Positions 1 to 12,639 are shown, numbered from the stretch's first letter. The stretch is 64,000 nucleotides of DNA from Cricetulus griseus (GCF_003668045.3 NC_048604.1:61167862-61231861); one strand, 5' to 3'. The notes: generated by a model not told the origin, from the sequence alone. Translations and numbers: made by a program.

Positions 1-3000
1 TTCTCTAAACATATTGACTTGTAATCTTTTACATTTGGAAGGTCATGTTTTAATGGTGGTTATTAACTAAACAAAGTCATGGTTGCTGTAGTTTGAGATA
101 GGTATGGACATTTAAAAATAGGATAGCATTGATAAAATTGAAAGATATTCATTATTATGTGGCAATGTTTTATGGCATTTAACCCACAGGAATTTTCAGA
201 GTTGGAGTCAATCTTTTCAAGACACTCCACTGTTTGATCAACGAAATTTATTTACTACTTGACTGTTTGTCATTTTGACACTATTGGAATTTTTATCAAC
301 ATTAGTTCCCATCTCAGGACAATATTATTTGGCTCATCCATAAAGAGTAATTCTTCAATTGAAGTTTTGTCATAAGACACTAGCAATTCAGTCACACATT
401 CAGTTCCCACTTTTATTTATCTTGTCATTTTCATCATATCTGTGGTTATGTTTTTCACTAAAGCCTTTGATTCATAAAGATTCAAAATTTTTGAAGCATC
501 TGTATAACAATAGTTAATGTTTTGACCTTCTCTTGTGAATTACACTTTCAATTATGAATACTTTCCAGAAAATCTCCTGTTTACTTTTACCATTAAAAGT
601 TGAGGATACCATTTATTCATGGGTCTTTAAAAAATGCTAAATCAGCAGACATGTGGCCAATTTCATCATATGTCTCAACCAGAGCTGTTGGTGACCAATT
701 GCAGTAGACCATCAGTAACGTTTGAAAATGAATGTGTCTTGTTTGAGCAGTAGATCTTATTATTGAGACATAAACATCTGGTAAGCCATTTTTAAAGGAG
801 AGTGAGATCATCTATACTTGGTAGTTCCATACATAGAGAAGACTGGAAGAGATTTTGTTCAATTATTACAGATACTAGGGATTTTCAAATAGAAAGTCAG
901 TATTGCTTTAGCCCAAAGTCAACAATTGAGTTCGTTTGTAACATATCATCAGCCTATAAACTCTGAAGTTTGATATCAAAGCATGGACTTCTCTATATCT
1001 CTGAAAGTACACCATCTTCTTCCAAGATAAAACTTTTTCATATTTATGCCTTTGTTCCAACATATTTCTGTTTTCTTAGATGATTAAATCACTAAGTCTT
1101 GGGTTAAACTTGTCCCCATAGGAAGTTTGATGAAACTCTATGTGAGGTCATTCCTGTCACAAATTCCAAATAGCATCCTTTATTTTTTCATACATAACAT
1201 TCATTAGATGTATCCATAGTTTGGAAGTTGAAAATATTTTGTTACATGTGAAATAATACTTTTGCAGATGTTATAAAATAGTGAAAATTGAAATTACCTG
1301 AAGTATTTAGTTGGGCACAGTCTAATCACCAGTTATTAAGTGCAGAAACAATTTTCCTAATAAAGACAGTAACAGGATAAAAGAGAAAAGAATTAAATCA
1401 AAATATGAGAGGATCTTTATCTACCATCACTGTTTTGGGGTCTAGATAAAGGGTATTATGACCTGAAGAATAACTTCTAGAAACTACAAAACACCCCAAA
1501 TAGATGACCACAAGAAACTTAATACTTGTTAAAACTTAATGAATAAACAAACACAATATATATTAAAGATTACTGAAGGGAACTACCATGATTATACTAT
1601 TTAAGACAATAAGTTGTAGGTGTAGTTGAACCACATCCTATAAAAAAGCTTTTGTGACCTGTATTATTGCATAAAATCATGCAGTGCTGCCAAATACTAA
1701 TGTGAGAATTTAATATGTAAACTATCAAGGATAAAAAGCTTTATGAATGCATAGTTATGTCTACCCTTATTTTCCACAATAAGCCTGATATATAGTTTAG
1801 AGCCTAACAAATTTAGTTATTAACTTAGCCATTTTAGCTAAAAAAAAGAGGCAAGACAAGAAGGGTTCTAAGACTTTTAACAGGCAGACAGGCATCAGAA
1901 GAGAAACATACATGCAAAAAAAGAAAGCAAAACACATAGTGTTGTAATTTTATTCATAATTTTGATATATTCCAGCTTGGCTGCATAGATGTATTTAAAG
2001 AATATAATGTGTATACTGTCAAAAAGATAAAAAAATAATTCATGATACTATCACGTGGGATATTAACAAATTCAGGTTGCATACCCTGAATCTACTGAAA
2101 ACTCTGGTAAGATTGGACAGTGCAATTCAAATGTTTATCCTGCCAGTTTCTCAAATTCCATGATCTCTTTAAAATAATTGTTTTGCCTTCATTTAATTTT
2201 TAGTTATATGTAAGGAGATAACAGGTACAGATTGAAGCACCCTGAAAAGTCCGTTAAATAATCAGCTTCAATGGCTTTGTAGACCATGTAATCATCTAAA
2301 TAAGATCCCAGAGCCTATTCAGCTTATGCAGAAAAAAAGTGCTCGAAATCTATTCAATGATCCTGTATTCAAATAGTTAATTTGCAGTATGCTCTGTTCA
2401 AGAAAAGGAAAACTGTCACCCTGTCATTTTAGAGTCTGACACTAAGCTTGTCAAAAGAGACAGCTGTTAAACTGAATTACTGTTGACATGCAGAGAAACG
2501 GCCCTTGCCAGATGTAAAAGACATCTGTGGCAATGAAGTGGTACATAGTGGCTTTTCAAATGTGGTCACACTGGTATTTGAATAGTATGTCTATGGCATG
2601 AAAACATGGCCTTGACTCAGTCTGTTTAAAGCAGTGAGCTGAAACCAATGAGACACACAAAGAAATTCTCCTCTCTTGTTATATCCATAACTTATGCCTG
2701 AGTATGAAAACAGTACAGTAACAAAGCTTCACATAGGGTCTTAAAACATAGCAAGAAATAATTTGACTTCTGGGTACTCGAATATATGAATATGTTATGC
2801 AAATCAGCAAAGTGAATGATGATGAATGATGATGATGATAATAATAATAGTCTTATTCTTATCATTGTAAAGAGTTTTGAGATGATTATGAATGATATGA
2901 GGCTGGTGACTACTTGGCTATTTGAACTGCTCTAACACTTCAGGATTTCCAAAAACTGAAAGAATTTAGACAAAAAATAGAAAATTTGTAATACAAATGA

Positions 3001-4270
3001 GCTAAATCTATAACTCAACAATTGAGACAGGTTATAAATAATTGCCTAATACGTTGTAGATACTATCATTATCTTAGGTATTACCTAAGATACATGAAAT
3101 GCTGGAGAGTCACTTCTCTTTTAAGGAAAACCTCGTCTAGGCAGCAGGCAGACACAAACATAGAAATGTCTGCTATGACAAAGAATATGCCAAGAGCTGC
3201 AACAGAGGCACAAAATCATTTTATTTTAGTGAGACTCAGAAAGAATACAGGCAAAGCTGAATAGTGTATGTAAGAAAGAGAATATTGAAAATAGTCATGT
3301 ATTTATAAAATAATATACATTTTACATTAAGTGAAAAAAAGGTACAATTTCTAAAAGTTATTTTAGCAATAATAATTTATACTTTACAGTAATGTTTTAA
3401 CAATTATTTACATCACTATTATTTTAATTGATTAATAAAACCATCGAATGTATACATTACAAAAATATATCAAGATAGTTGACCTGTATATTATGTTAAC
3501 TGAGAATTTTTTATGCTGAGGCATTTGAAATTTCTGAGTTATTTTGAAATATGTAGATTATTATTATCAAATACTGTCATTTTGTTATGTTATAAACCCC
3601 ATAAGTTATTCTGTCTAAAATTTTAAACAGTATATTCATTCTATTAACAGTGATTGACTTTACCATGTCACTAATGCATTTACAACACAACAACTGTCAC
3701 TTTCAAACTACACAATAGAAAACCTTGATTATTCATCCCCTAGATGATCAATCAAATAGATAACCTGAAGCCACTTCTGATTCTTCTTTTCCTGACTAGC
3801 AAGGACAAAGCCCATTGATTGATGCTACCTGAGAACAGAAGGTTTATTGTAATGTTTATGTCATATCTCAGTTTAAAATGACTTCAATGTTGTCAGAAGG
3901 CATTTACTATTATGACATTTTTGATAAGGAATATGAAATTCAAAGAGATTCAATGACTTACATGTACAATATGGCTTGAAAGTCATAGATTTCTTGAAAT
4001 TTTTAACATAATGCCTTTTTTTGTCTCATTGACACAACTACTTTCCCTGCTTTATATTAGAGGCTCCATAATTACTTTCCATAAATAAAACAAAGGCAAA
4101 TCAGGAGAAATATTCTCACATGAAATCTTAATTTCTTTTCCTCCTAGTTCATTCCTGGTTCCTAATAAGATTATATATATGGACATATGATCATAAAATT
4201 TCTTAAAGAATTATTTGCCTTTGTGTTTGCCCACTCAGCTCTTAACAAATAGTACAAGATGTCATTTAAA
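1..4270. other. Unrecognised AT-rich non-coding DNA
   Basis: No SINE, L1, LTR, splice-flanked exon or RNA gene was recognised on either strand. The short open frames here (64 and 80 residues) show no family motifs. It may be ancient repeat or unique intergenic DNA. Confidence 0.5.
2811..2850. repeat. GAT/GAAT-rich simple repeat
   Basis: Short run of gatgaatgat units grading into gat and then ata triplets. Imperfect and short, so probably not a highly variable locus. Confidence 0.75.
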
Positions 4271-4285
4271 AAAGAAAGACCTGCA

Positions 4286-4445
4286 CCAGCGGTGGTGGCT
4301 TACACCTTTAATGCCAGCACTGGAGAGGCAGAGGCAGAGGATCTCTGTGAGTTAGAGACCTGCCTGGTCTACAAAAGCTAGTTCCAGGACAGCCTCCAAA
4401 GCCACCGTGAAACCCTGTCTTGAAAAACAAAAACAAAACAAAAAA
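4286..4445 (+). mobile_element. B1 SINE
   Basis: Plus-strand B1 with the expected order: a diverged GC-poor head, the 'cctttaatgccagcac' box, the gaggcagaggcagag block, 'ctgtgagtt', the 'cctggtctac' block, 'aaccctgtct' and an A-rich tail with c interruptions. It is flanked by a 15-bp TSD, aaagaaagacctgca at 4271-4285 and aaagaatgacctgca at 4446-4460, with one mismatch. Moderately diverged. Confidence 0.95.
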
Positions 4446-4839
4446 AAAGAATGACCTGCAAGAACAATTTCAATACAGTTATGGATCATGTCCATTTAAC
4501 TGGCAATGGAAGAACTTTCAAGTGGAAGAAACTTGGATCCTCAATTATAATTTTTACTATCCACTTTAAAAATCCTTAATTCCTTTTTGTCCTTCATACA
4601 TGCGTTTTGATTTACTGACATAATGGAAGACAAAATTTGTAAGGCTGGCAAAATGAATATATCCATGTTTTCTGAGTCATAAGATAAACAGTGAGAAAAG
4701 AGGTTAAAATAAATATATTAACTATTTGAGAGTGATGTTAATTAAGTATATTCATAAAATCATACAAATGTTGCCAATCTATGTTGCAAGAATGTTTGTC
4801 TTCCAAACGAAATCTCTGTACTCATTAAGGAAAGACCCT

Positions 4840-6060
4840 ATGTTTCTACATACCATTCTCTTGGAAATATGCAGTCTATTTCATTTCTCTATGATTTAGT
4901 CTACTTTAGGACTCTCATAAAGGAGTTTTTTCAGTGTTAATTTATGTTATACCATGTACTAGAATGTCATAGTCAATTTTATGTACATACCATATTTTCC
5001 CTGTGTCTTCATATTTTCATTCAAGTTTTAAGTGGTTCAACATTTAGGTGTTCTAAATATTGCATCTTTTAACAATGCTATACAAGGATCTGTTTGAGGG
5101 CCTGTTATCAATATTTAAAATGTTCATACATAGAAATCAAATTGTTGAATCATATGCTGATTTACCATTAATTTTTGAGAACATCTAAATCTTTTCCATG
5201 TCATTTGCCAATTTTGCAATCCTGTAAATAAAGCATAAATATTCTTAGTTAGGGTTTCTACTGCTATGAAAAGACACCATGACCATTTCAACTTTTGTAA
5301 AGGAAAGGTATTTAATGGGGCAGCTTATATTTTCATAGGTTTACTCCATTATCATCATGGTGTGACATAGTAGCATGAAGGCAGACATGGTGGTGGTGAA
5401 GAAATTGAGAGGTCCTACATCATGACATGCAGGCAACAGGAAGTGGTCAGAGACACTGGGCATGGTTTGAGCATACATGGGACCTCAAAGCCCACTCCCA
5501 AAGTGACATGCTTCCTGCAAAAAGGCCATAGCAACTCCAACAAAGCCTCCTAATATGCCACTTGCCATGATCTTATGAGGGGTCAATTACATTCAAACAA
5601 CCACAGATTCCAATATGTAAACATTCTCATTAATATTTATTCTGTATTTTAAATTATATCAATATAATCACTCATATTTAGTTATGATTATCCTGTACAT
5701 TTCTCTAATGCAGAAACCTGAAAGTTATCTCATATTTTTGTAATTTATATATTTTCTTTGGGAAAATATCCATTCATGTATTTTACCCATGTTTCAGTTG
5801 GATTGTCTTTTTACTGTTGAACTATAGTTGTTGCTAAAGAGTTCTATGCTTTTAGTTCTTAGTAGTTATACCATTTGTAAATATTTTCTCCCACTATGGC
5901 AGTATTTTAACTTGCTTGATAATGACTTTCCTGTATAATTGTTAAATCCAAATTTATTTTTTCTTTTATTGCTTATGGTTTTAATGTAAGAAGAAAGATC
6001 TATTATCAGAATCAATATATTCATCCTCAGTCTTTTAATATCTTAAACATTGAAGGGGAG
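4840..6060 (-). pseudogene. Old L1 ORF2 3' portion, antisense and interrupted
   Basis: The plus strand reads as the reverse complement of an old L1 tail. The recognisable blocks are 'caaattgttgaatcatatg' near 5130 and 'aatattttctcccactatgg' near 5880, both landmark antisense L1 ORF2-end sequences. A MaLR LTR at 5245-5605 splits the copy. The reading frame is lost. The outer edges are estimates. Confidence 0.65.
5245..5605 (-). mobile_element. MaLR-type solo LTR
   Basis: The reverse complement begins tgtggttgtttgaatg and ends near cagtagaaaccctaacta, the typical MaLR start and end. Inside is the conserved 'ggtcatggtgtc' block preceded by a ccccattaaat polyadenylation-like stretch. The flanks tattc (5240-5244) and gattc (5606-5610) match at four of five bases, fitting a decayed 5-bp TSD. 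It sits inside an older L1. Confidence 0.8.
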
Positions 6061-6475
6061 ATTTTTGAGCTTAAATATTTTGATTTTTCTAGTACTATAT
6101 CAGTTCAATATTGTTGCCTTAAAACAAGTCAGAAAATATTAATCCTATTACTAGAATTATTTTATAATAATTGATTTACAAAAAAGCATATTCATTTTAC
6201 ATGGTGAAGGGTTACATAATGATATTTTCTTTTAATCATATCATGTAGTTTGTCCATGTTCATAATTCCATACCTTCTAGTTGCCACTACCCTCTAATCC
6301 CCTACATTACCACAGCAAGTCTAATTTCTAATTGTATGGCATATATATATTTACATATATTTTTAAAAAATTTTGTATCCATAAATTAAAGAAAATGTGA
6401 TACTTAGCCATTCTTAATCTGGCAAAATATGATTCTCTTCTGTTGTACCCATTCTCAGTCAAAAGTATTTCATTC

Positions 6476-6625
6476 ACTGGGCGTTGGTGGCACACGACTT
6501 TAATCCCAGCACTCGGGAGGCAGAGGCAGGCGGATCTCTGTGAGTTCGAGCCCAGCCTGGTCTCCAGAGCGAGTGCCAGGATAGGCTCCAAAGCTACACA
6601 GAGAAACCCTGTCTCGAAAAACCAA
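6476..6625 (+). mobile_element. B1 SINE
   Basis: Nearly full-length B1 with intact A and B box regions and 'aaaccctgtctcgaaaaa' tail. It has a perfect 15-bp TSD, aaaagtatttcattc, at 6461-6475 and 6626-6640. It is inserted in an old antisense L1. The low divergence and perfect TSD suggest a fairly recent insertion. Confidence 0.97.
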
Positions 6626-6694
6626 AAAAGTATTTCATTCTTTTTTACACATAAATAATATTCCATTGTGCATATATACTGCTATAATATGGCA

Positions 6695-7036
6695 TGAGAA
6701 GGACATTGGTGGGTGAGTCCAAACTGCAGAGGGTGAGGGACAAATACACCATGCAGACAAAGCTTATGTTGGAAGTTTCATTGGAGGAAAGGATGGATGT
6801 GGAGGAAGGGAAGGGAAGGGAGGGAGGGGACACAGAAACAGAGAAAAAAAGAGAGACAGAGACAGAGAGACAGAGACCGACAGACAGGCAGGCAAAGACA
6901 CACCTGCCTATTCAGAGAAGCACAGGGAAAGAAAGAGCAGGAGTGGGCAGAGCTTGTCTCATAAAGGGTCCTTTTGCACCTGAGTACAGAGCCAGGACCC
7001 CAAGGGGAGGGGCCAAGTTGTGCCTGGATTCTAACA
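6695..7036 (-). mobile_element. Retroviral-type LTR with GA-rich core
   Basis: The reverse complement runs from tgttagaatccaggcac to a ...ctca end, so it has TG...CA termini. It contains a C/T-rich stretch (GA-rich on the plus strand, 6795-6895). A sister copy lies at 29302-29612 with the same ends and 'gagggacaaa' block. A 145-residue plus-strand open frame here is low-complexity GA-repeat translation, not a gene. No clear TSD. Confidence 0.6.
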
Positions 7037-7360
7037 TATACAGCACATTTTCTTTCTCCATAACTTGGGTATTTCAAATAGTGCAGCAAACATCGTGCAT
7101 ATCACACTCTTTCTTCTCTGTGTTGACTTAGATGCCAGCAGAAGGGGTATAGTATATGATCATTTATTTAGCTTTTGTGAAAACATCTATAGCTATTGCT
7201 ATAGAAGCTGAATAGTTAACATCAAATCAATCATGTATAAGGCCTGTCTTTCCTTTGTTTTTTCATCAGCCTTTTGTGTTATTTTCCTTGATGATAGCAT
7301 ATTGAATGGTGTGAGAGGTAATCATAGTTCAGTTTTAATTTACATTTATTTGAATGCTAA

Positions 7361-7755
7361 TGTGGTGGTATGATTAAGAATGAGCCCCGTAGGCTTATAT
7401 ATTAGAACGCATACTCATCAAGATATGATACTACTTCAGAAGGATTAGGAAATGTGGACTTATTGTAATAGGTATGGTATTTTGGGAGGAAGTGTGTCAC
7501 TGGAGGAGGTGGGCTTTGAGTTCTTCTATGCTCAAGATATTCCAGTGGCTCTCGATTCCAGCTGCCTGTGGATCCAGAGGTAGAATTGTCAGCTACTTCT
7601 CCAGTACCATGTCTACCTGTACACTTCCATGCATCCTGCCATGGTGATAATGAACTAAACCTCAGTCCTGTAAACCAGTCCCAATTAAATGTTTTTTATA
7701 AGAGTTGTGGTCAGTCATGGTATCTCTTCACAGCAATAGAGCAATGAGAAAGACA
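7361..7755 (+). mobile_element. MaLR-type solo LTR
   Basis: Plus-strand LTR beginning tgtggtggtatgattaag and ending gcaatgagaaagaca, with the MaLR-like 'agtcccaattaaatg' and 'ggtcagtcatggtatc' blocks before the end. A perfect 5-bp TSD, gctaa, lies at 7356-7360 and 7756-7760. The host sequence on both sides is old antisense L1. Confidence 0.92.
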
Positions 7756-8189
7756 GCTAATAATATAGAATTTTGTTCGTGTGCTTGTCGACCATTTATA
7801 AGGAATTCATCCTATAAATCTATTTGTTTTCTACCATGTTTATTGATTGGGATATTTAGTTTTTTGGTTCCTTACATAGTCTTTATATTGATTTTCTTTC
7901 TGATGTAGAGTTAAGAAATATTTCCTCCCATTTTATAGGCTGTTTCCTCATCCATTTCATTATTTCCTTTATGGTATGGAGATCTTTTTCAGTTCTCATG
8001 CCACTCTATTTGTCAATTCAAGTTCCTCTGCTTTTTTTTTATATCAGTTTTCAAAACAAATTGCCTATATCTGGAGGTAACTTTTGTGAGTTTTCTGTTC
8101 CCAAATTAAGCATTTCCTATTTTATGTAACAGCCTTTGACTCACTATGAATTAAGGTAACACAAGTTTTAATAGGTCTTAATAATAAAA

Positions 8190-8440
8190 GCCCTGATTCA
8201 GATATGGGGGGAAATGCTGAGAGATCAAAGAGAAGGAGCAAGCCAAAGCCACCTTTACCTCACTAGCTCCCCAGCAGAAAAGAGAGTTCCTGTTTTATTC
8301 AACCTATATTGCCTTCTCCACCCAGCCATTTCACTCCTGTCTGTCTGTACAGACCTTCAGACCTCTATGATTAGGTAGTGGCAAGCTCCACCCTCTGATC
8401 TTCAGAAACACTTTATTTGTACAGTCAAACCATTGCCACA
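8190..8440. mobile_element. Possible relative of the 11875-12360 element
   Basis: It interrupts antisense L1. Its right part, 'cctctgatcttcag' followed by ctttattt, resembles the reverse complement of the left end of the inverted-repeat element at 11875 (aaagcttgcctgaagacc). The rest is not recognised. Weak assignment. Confidence 0.3.
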
Positions 8441-9030
8441 AATTGACTTTTGTACAAGTTTAAAGAATATGGATCTATTATCATTCTTCTATGTGTGGAT
8501 ATTGAGATTTCCTATCATCATTTGTTGAATAGATTCTCTTTTTTACTAGTGTATATTTTGATATCTTTGTCCAAAAAAGGTATCTATAGATGTATTACAT
8601 TTTCTTGTCTTTTTCAATTGTATCAAATATGTTTTTGTGTCATTACCATGCTAACTTCCTCATCATCACTTTTGAAGGCAGGTGCTATCATAACTGTATC
8701 ATTGTTCCTGTGCTAAGGATTTATTTGACTATTTGGGGTCATTTTTTTTTCTTTTATTGCATGTGAATTTTATTGTTCTGTGGAAAATATCTTTGGAAAT
8801 TTGATTGGGATTCTAACCAGTATATAGGCAATTTTTGATAATATACATATTTTTGTATAATACTATCTACTTACTAATTCAAGAAGCAAGAAAAGTATCT
8901 CCTTCATTGTTCAATATTTTCTTCAGTGTCTAAAAGTATTCATTGTAAATATCCTTCTCCTCCTTCATAATATCCATTTCTAGCTATTTTAATTTATTGA
9001 AGCAGGTATCAATAGCACAAATTCTTTTTA

Positions 9031-10126
9031 TCTCATAGCAAAGTCATTGTTGATCTTTTAGGACAGGCACACTTATAGGTTAAGTATGTAGATAAAAGGA
9101 AGAATAAGTTAAAGAAAACTATAGGGGCCTTACAATATTAATTATGTAAGTAAAAATTCTCTTATTGACAGAATTTAAAATGGGAAATGAATAATCTGGA
9201 AACAATATACATTGAGAAATTTTCCATAATGTGTGACAGACAGAAAAATCACAACCTGAAGCTTTTAGTTACTCTGTTACAAAACTTTATTGCTGTTTTA
9301 TGTTAATATAATTGAGTCCAAGTGTCATTTTAATATATTGAAAGATCATGCTTCTGTACTTTCCCAATAAATGAAGCTTGACCATCTGTGAGCAATTAAA
9401 CAATTTCTTATTATGGATGTTAGAAAATTACGAATTTCCTGAAATAAAGGCTGCTTTTGTAGAATTAGTTATAACAACTTGAAAAAAGTATTATTATAAA
9501 GGAACAAATGGATACAACCTGGAAATTTTCTCGTTCTATAAAACTAAGTAGAAAAACTATATCTGTAGGTTTAGACTAGGAGAATAAAACCCCATTTGTG
9601 TGTATTATTTTCCCTTCTCATTTCCTTGATGCATTTATTTTATATATAGTGAACACACAACTAAGGAACAGATATTCATAGAGGTATTTTCAAAATAAAG
9701 GGAACAAAATGAACAAAGCCTGTTACCCCATGGAGTTTTTCAAGGTCTTCAATGAATGAAAAAGTAAGCACATTATCAGAAAACATTACAAGAATTTAAA
9801 AAAAATATACAATTAAGTAGAAAATAATAATGCAGAGTTATTTAGATAGAAAAATAGAACTTATATTTAAACCAATAATAAAGGACAGAGATGGAATATA
9901 TAAAATTGGACTTCCTGCAGAAAGTAACCACCAAATTTGAACTCTTGGGGCAAAACTCTTACAGAAACATTGTCACAAGAAAATTTTATTGTACTTAAAT
10001 TCTATGTACATGGAGGCAGTCTAGCAGCAACTATGAATTGAATAGTCTCTGGGGATTGAGCACATGAGATCCAAATAATAAATTTATGATTTCTAATGTA
10101 TTTATGTATTGTAACATTAGTATTCT
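9031..10126. other. Unrecognised non-coding DNA
   Basis: AT-rich, no repeat family, exon or RNA gene recognised. Confidence 0.5.
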
Positions 10127-10262
10127 TATTTAAATTAGAAACAAGCTTATTTTCCTATCAATCCAAGTTCCCTTTCCCTCCACACCTCCCCTGCCCCCCC
10201 CACCGAGCCCCTATCCCATCCATTTTCTGCTCCCCAGGGAGGGTGAGGTCTTCCATGGGGGT
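10127..10262 (-). mobile_element. L1 3' end, severely 5'-truncated
   Basis: The plus strand reads taaattagaaacaagc, then a long pyrimidine/C-rich stretch and 'ctccccagggagggtgagg', the antisense of the L1 3' terminus seen many times in this window. Only about 135 bp of the 3' UTR was copied. Confidence 0.85.
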
Positions 10263-10764
10263 AGCATTAATTTCAATATTGTGTTTGCAAATAACTTTAC
10301 TTTTGAACCACGTACAAGGTAATAAATTAATGATTCATAATTACTATTTTGTTTTTCTGTTTTAATATTAGATCATGAAAACCTTGGTTTAGTAGTATTA
10401 TCTTAACAATTATTATATTCCAAGGGCATATCAAAATACTTGCTGCATGAGAGATTTAGTAAATGTTTAATTAATTGAATTAAATTATTAAATAAAGGTA
10501 AAGGAATAAATTATGCTTCATTTAGAGTCATTGAATTAAGTTTAACTAGGGATACACAAAGTATGTAACAATTATGGTTATAGTTTGAATAGTTTCCAGT
10601 AAATAGAAATTTTAGAAACACCAAGGAATTCGTCAGCCTCCCAATTCATCACACATACATTGATAGACAGGCCTGAAAAATCACTAGGCTTATTGGTGAT
10701 CTAAAATTTATTTTATAGGTGGTATGATATTTGATTTTCTTATTCCATTTCTTTCATTACATCA
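10263..10764. other. Unrecognised non-coding DNA
   Basis: AT-rich sequence with no family assigned. Confidence 0.5.
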
Positions 10765-10890
10765 ATTTATTTATTGGAAACAGAGGCTCACTATTAGCCC
10801 ATACTGGCCTTGAACTCATGATATTCATTTTTCAACATTCAGAGTACTGGGGATACATGTGTCTGCCACTGTATTGAGCCCACACTTTTG
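10765..10890 (-). mobile_element. Old B1-related SINE fragment
   Basis: Antisense B1 landmarks survive: 'ggaaacagaggctcactat', 'ggccttgaactcatga', 'agtactggggatacatgtgt' and a degenerate 'gccactgtattgagcc' head. High divergence fits an early B1 or B4-type copy. Confidence 0.65.
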
Positions 10891-11420
10891 ATTTTTACAA
10901 TAAGTTATGAATTTAATAATTTCACATCTGCATTTAATAGGTGCTGAAAGAAAAGATTGCTGATTGTATGTAATTGGCTTACAGAGTTAAATCATAATGA
11001 ATGAATGATTAACGTCTTCAGCTAAACAATATGTCTATAGACTAACCTCTCCTAACCATTATGCACAAAACATCAGAGACTTTCCAATTATTCATATCCT
11101 TTCTCAGTAAATAAATGAAAGGAGATAATGGCTTTTTTCCTCCTTTAAACATATGATGACATTCCCAATTTGTAGGAGTTTAGAGAGCTTAGTGATCATA
11201 AAGTAAACAAAAAAATCTAAGATAAGAATAAGGGTTTTCTTTGCTACCTCTGAAATGAATGAATGAATATGCATCACATTCTTTGTTCTGAGATGTAATA
11301 TTTCAGGAAGACATCCAAAGAAATGTGTACATCATCTTCCTCAAATATGATCAACAGTAACTTCATGCACACATTTTATTAATTCCTCTCAATATAGCCT
11401 TCAATATGCTTTCATTTCAA
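10891..11420. other. Unrecognised non-coding DNA
   Basis: Contains a short tgaa/gaat run near 11257 and otherwise nothing recognised. Confidence 0.5.
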
Positions 11421-11870
11421 GTTAGGCTTTTGATATTCATCAAAACAGGATGAAGAGGTGTGTCCACTCTCCTGAGCACACTGTTTCCATCAAGAGTAAT
11501 TTTGTCTTGTTCAGACACTTTAATGAGAATGGTGGTCTCTTTCTGTGGGAGTCCAAACATCTTTCTAAAATTTGGGGCTCCAGTCTGGGAGCATAGCTCA
11601 TTTGAGTGACTGTGTCAGTCCCCCTTCCAGAGGAGACACACATCACAAACTCTTCTTTTATTTTTGGCAGGTGGTACCTAACTCCTGGGTCTCTGGTACT
11701 ACACTAGGTCAGCAAAAGAAACTGTGGTTTGGAAGTCTTTGGACAACTCTGGGAGGGCTGGCCCAAAGCAATTACCATGTGGACCAAGAATACTCTGTAA
11801 AGACCAACGGTAAGAATTGCTGTGAGTAACAGCAAGTATTCCCTTGATGGTCAGGTCTACCTGGTATAGT
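11421..11870 (+). mobile_element. Possible endogenous retrovirus R-U5/leader fragment
   Basis: At about 11569 the sequence tttggggctccagtctggga resembles the retroviral primer-binding site of tRNA-Pro-using gammaretrovirus-like elements (tggggg...gtccggga), with several mismatches. The preceding 150 bp could be R-U5 and the following 240 bp leader. No coding capacity is seen. Only inference; an unrelated sequence is possible. Confidence 0.3.
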
Positions 11871-11874
11871 GACG

Positions 11875-12360
11875 TATTATTTATGATTTATTAAAGCTTG
11901 CCTGAAGACCAGAAAAGCAAAGCATCCAGACACTACCTCTTACCTGTAGCTGAGACTGAAAGGCAATCTTGGCACCAACAAACCTCAGACTGAAATCCCA
12001 GACTTGGATGCTCTCCTCAACATGGATCGAGAATCCTGAGACTTCAATGTCTTCCTATTCTCAATGTGGCTGGAGAATGAATGCCAGCCCTGAGACCCTG
12101 TCTTAAATACCTCTCATGAGTCCTAGGATTAAAGGTGTGTGATCTCAAGTGCTGAGATCATCTTTGTGTGAGATGTTGCTCTTTAGGCCTGAATATATTT
12201 TGTGGAGCTCAGTGTGGCCTTGAATTAACAGAGATCCATCTATCTCTTAATCCTGAGTCATGGGATTAAAGGTGTATACCATCACTGTCTGACCTTTATA
12301 GCTTGAGGCTGACTTTGCTTTCTGAATCCTTGGGCAAGCTTTGATAAATCATAAATAATA
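11875..12360. mobile_element. 486-bp terminal-inverted-repeat element with B1-like monomers
   Basis: The left end, tattatttatgatttat..., is the reverse complement of the right end, ...ataaatcataaataata, over 28 bp with one mismatch, extending inward to the gcttgcc/ggcaagc block. Inside are two antisense B1-like 3' blocks, 'ctaggattaaaggtgtgtg' near 12123 and 'catgggattaaaggtgtata' near 12258. A flanking TA could be the target duplication. No open frame, so any mobility would be non-autonomous. It may belong to a cricetid-specific repeat family, which I cannot name with certainty. Confidence 0.65.
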
Positions 12361-12393
12361 TATCACCATAACCTGAAGCTTGAGACATATCTT

Positions 12394-12625
12394 TATAGTA
12401 AGAAATTACCAATACGGAGTCAGGTAGAAATATAAGGGTATTTAATAGGGAAAAGCCTTACTTACAGAGTGAACCAGCCAGCCGGTGGTAGTCTGTACAG
12501 CAAGAAGCAAAGAGAAAACGAAACCGAAAACGCAGTCCCCCTACTCACTCTGACCACGCCCTCACAAGCCCTCAGGTACTCTTGTAGCCAGCCCCTAAGA
12601 AGGCGTGGCTACAGCTTCCCCTACA
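12394..12625 (-). mobile_element. Short ERVK-like solo LTR
   Basis: The reverse complement begins tgtaggggaagctgtagcc, contains 'cccttatatttctac' after a 'ttttccctattaaat' polyadenylation-like block, and ends with a ttactata variant of a CA end. A 6-bp TSD, tatctt, is present at 12388-12393 and 12626-12631. At 232 bp it is short. It is CpG-rich compared with its surroundings. Confidence 0.75.
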
Positions 12626-12639
12626 TATCTTTGTCATGA

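Larger units (their letters stand above)
6230..9030 (-). pseudogene. Old L1 ORF2 fragment, antisense, multiply interrupted
   Basis: The pieces follow antisense L1 order: 'aataatattccattgtgcat' near 6655, the 'tctttctccat' block near 7060, 'tgatgtagagttaag' near 7900 with 'tttcctcccattttataggc' after it, and 'aatttgattgggattc' near 8800. The gaps are filled by B1 (6476), an LTR (6695), a MaLR LTR (7361) and a SINE-like piece (8190). The frame is destroyed. Older than all its guests. Confidence 0.7.

Noticed and set aside
6694..7131. 145-residue plus-strand open frame
   Set aside because: Mostly E/R/T repeats from the GA-rich core of an LTR and its flank; no family motif, and the sister LTR does not keep the frame.
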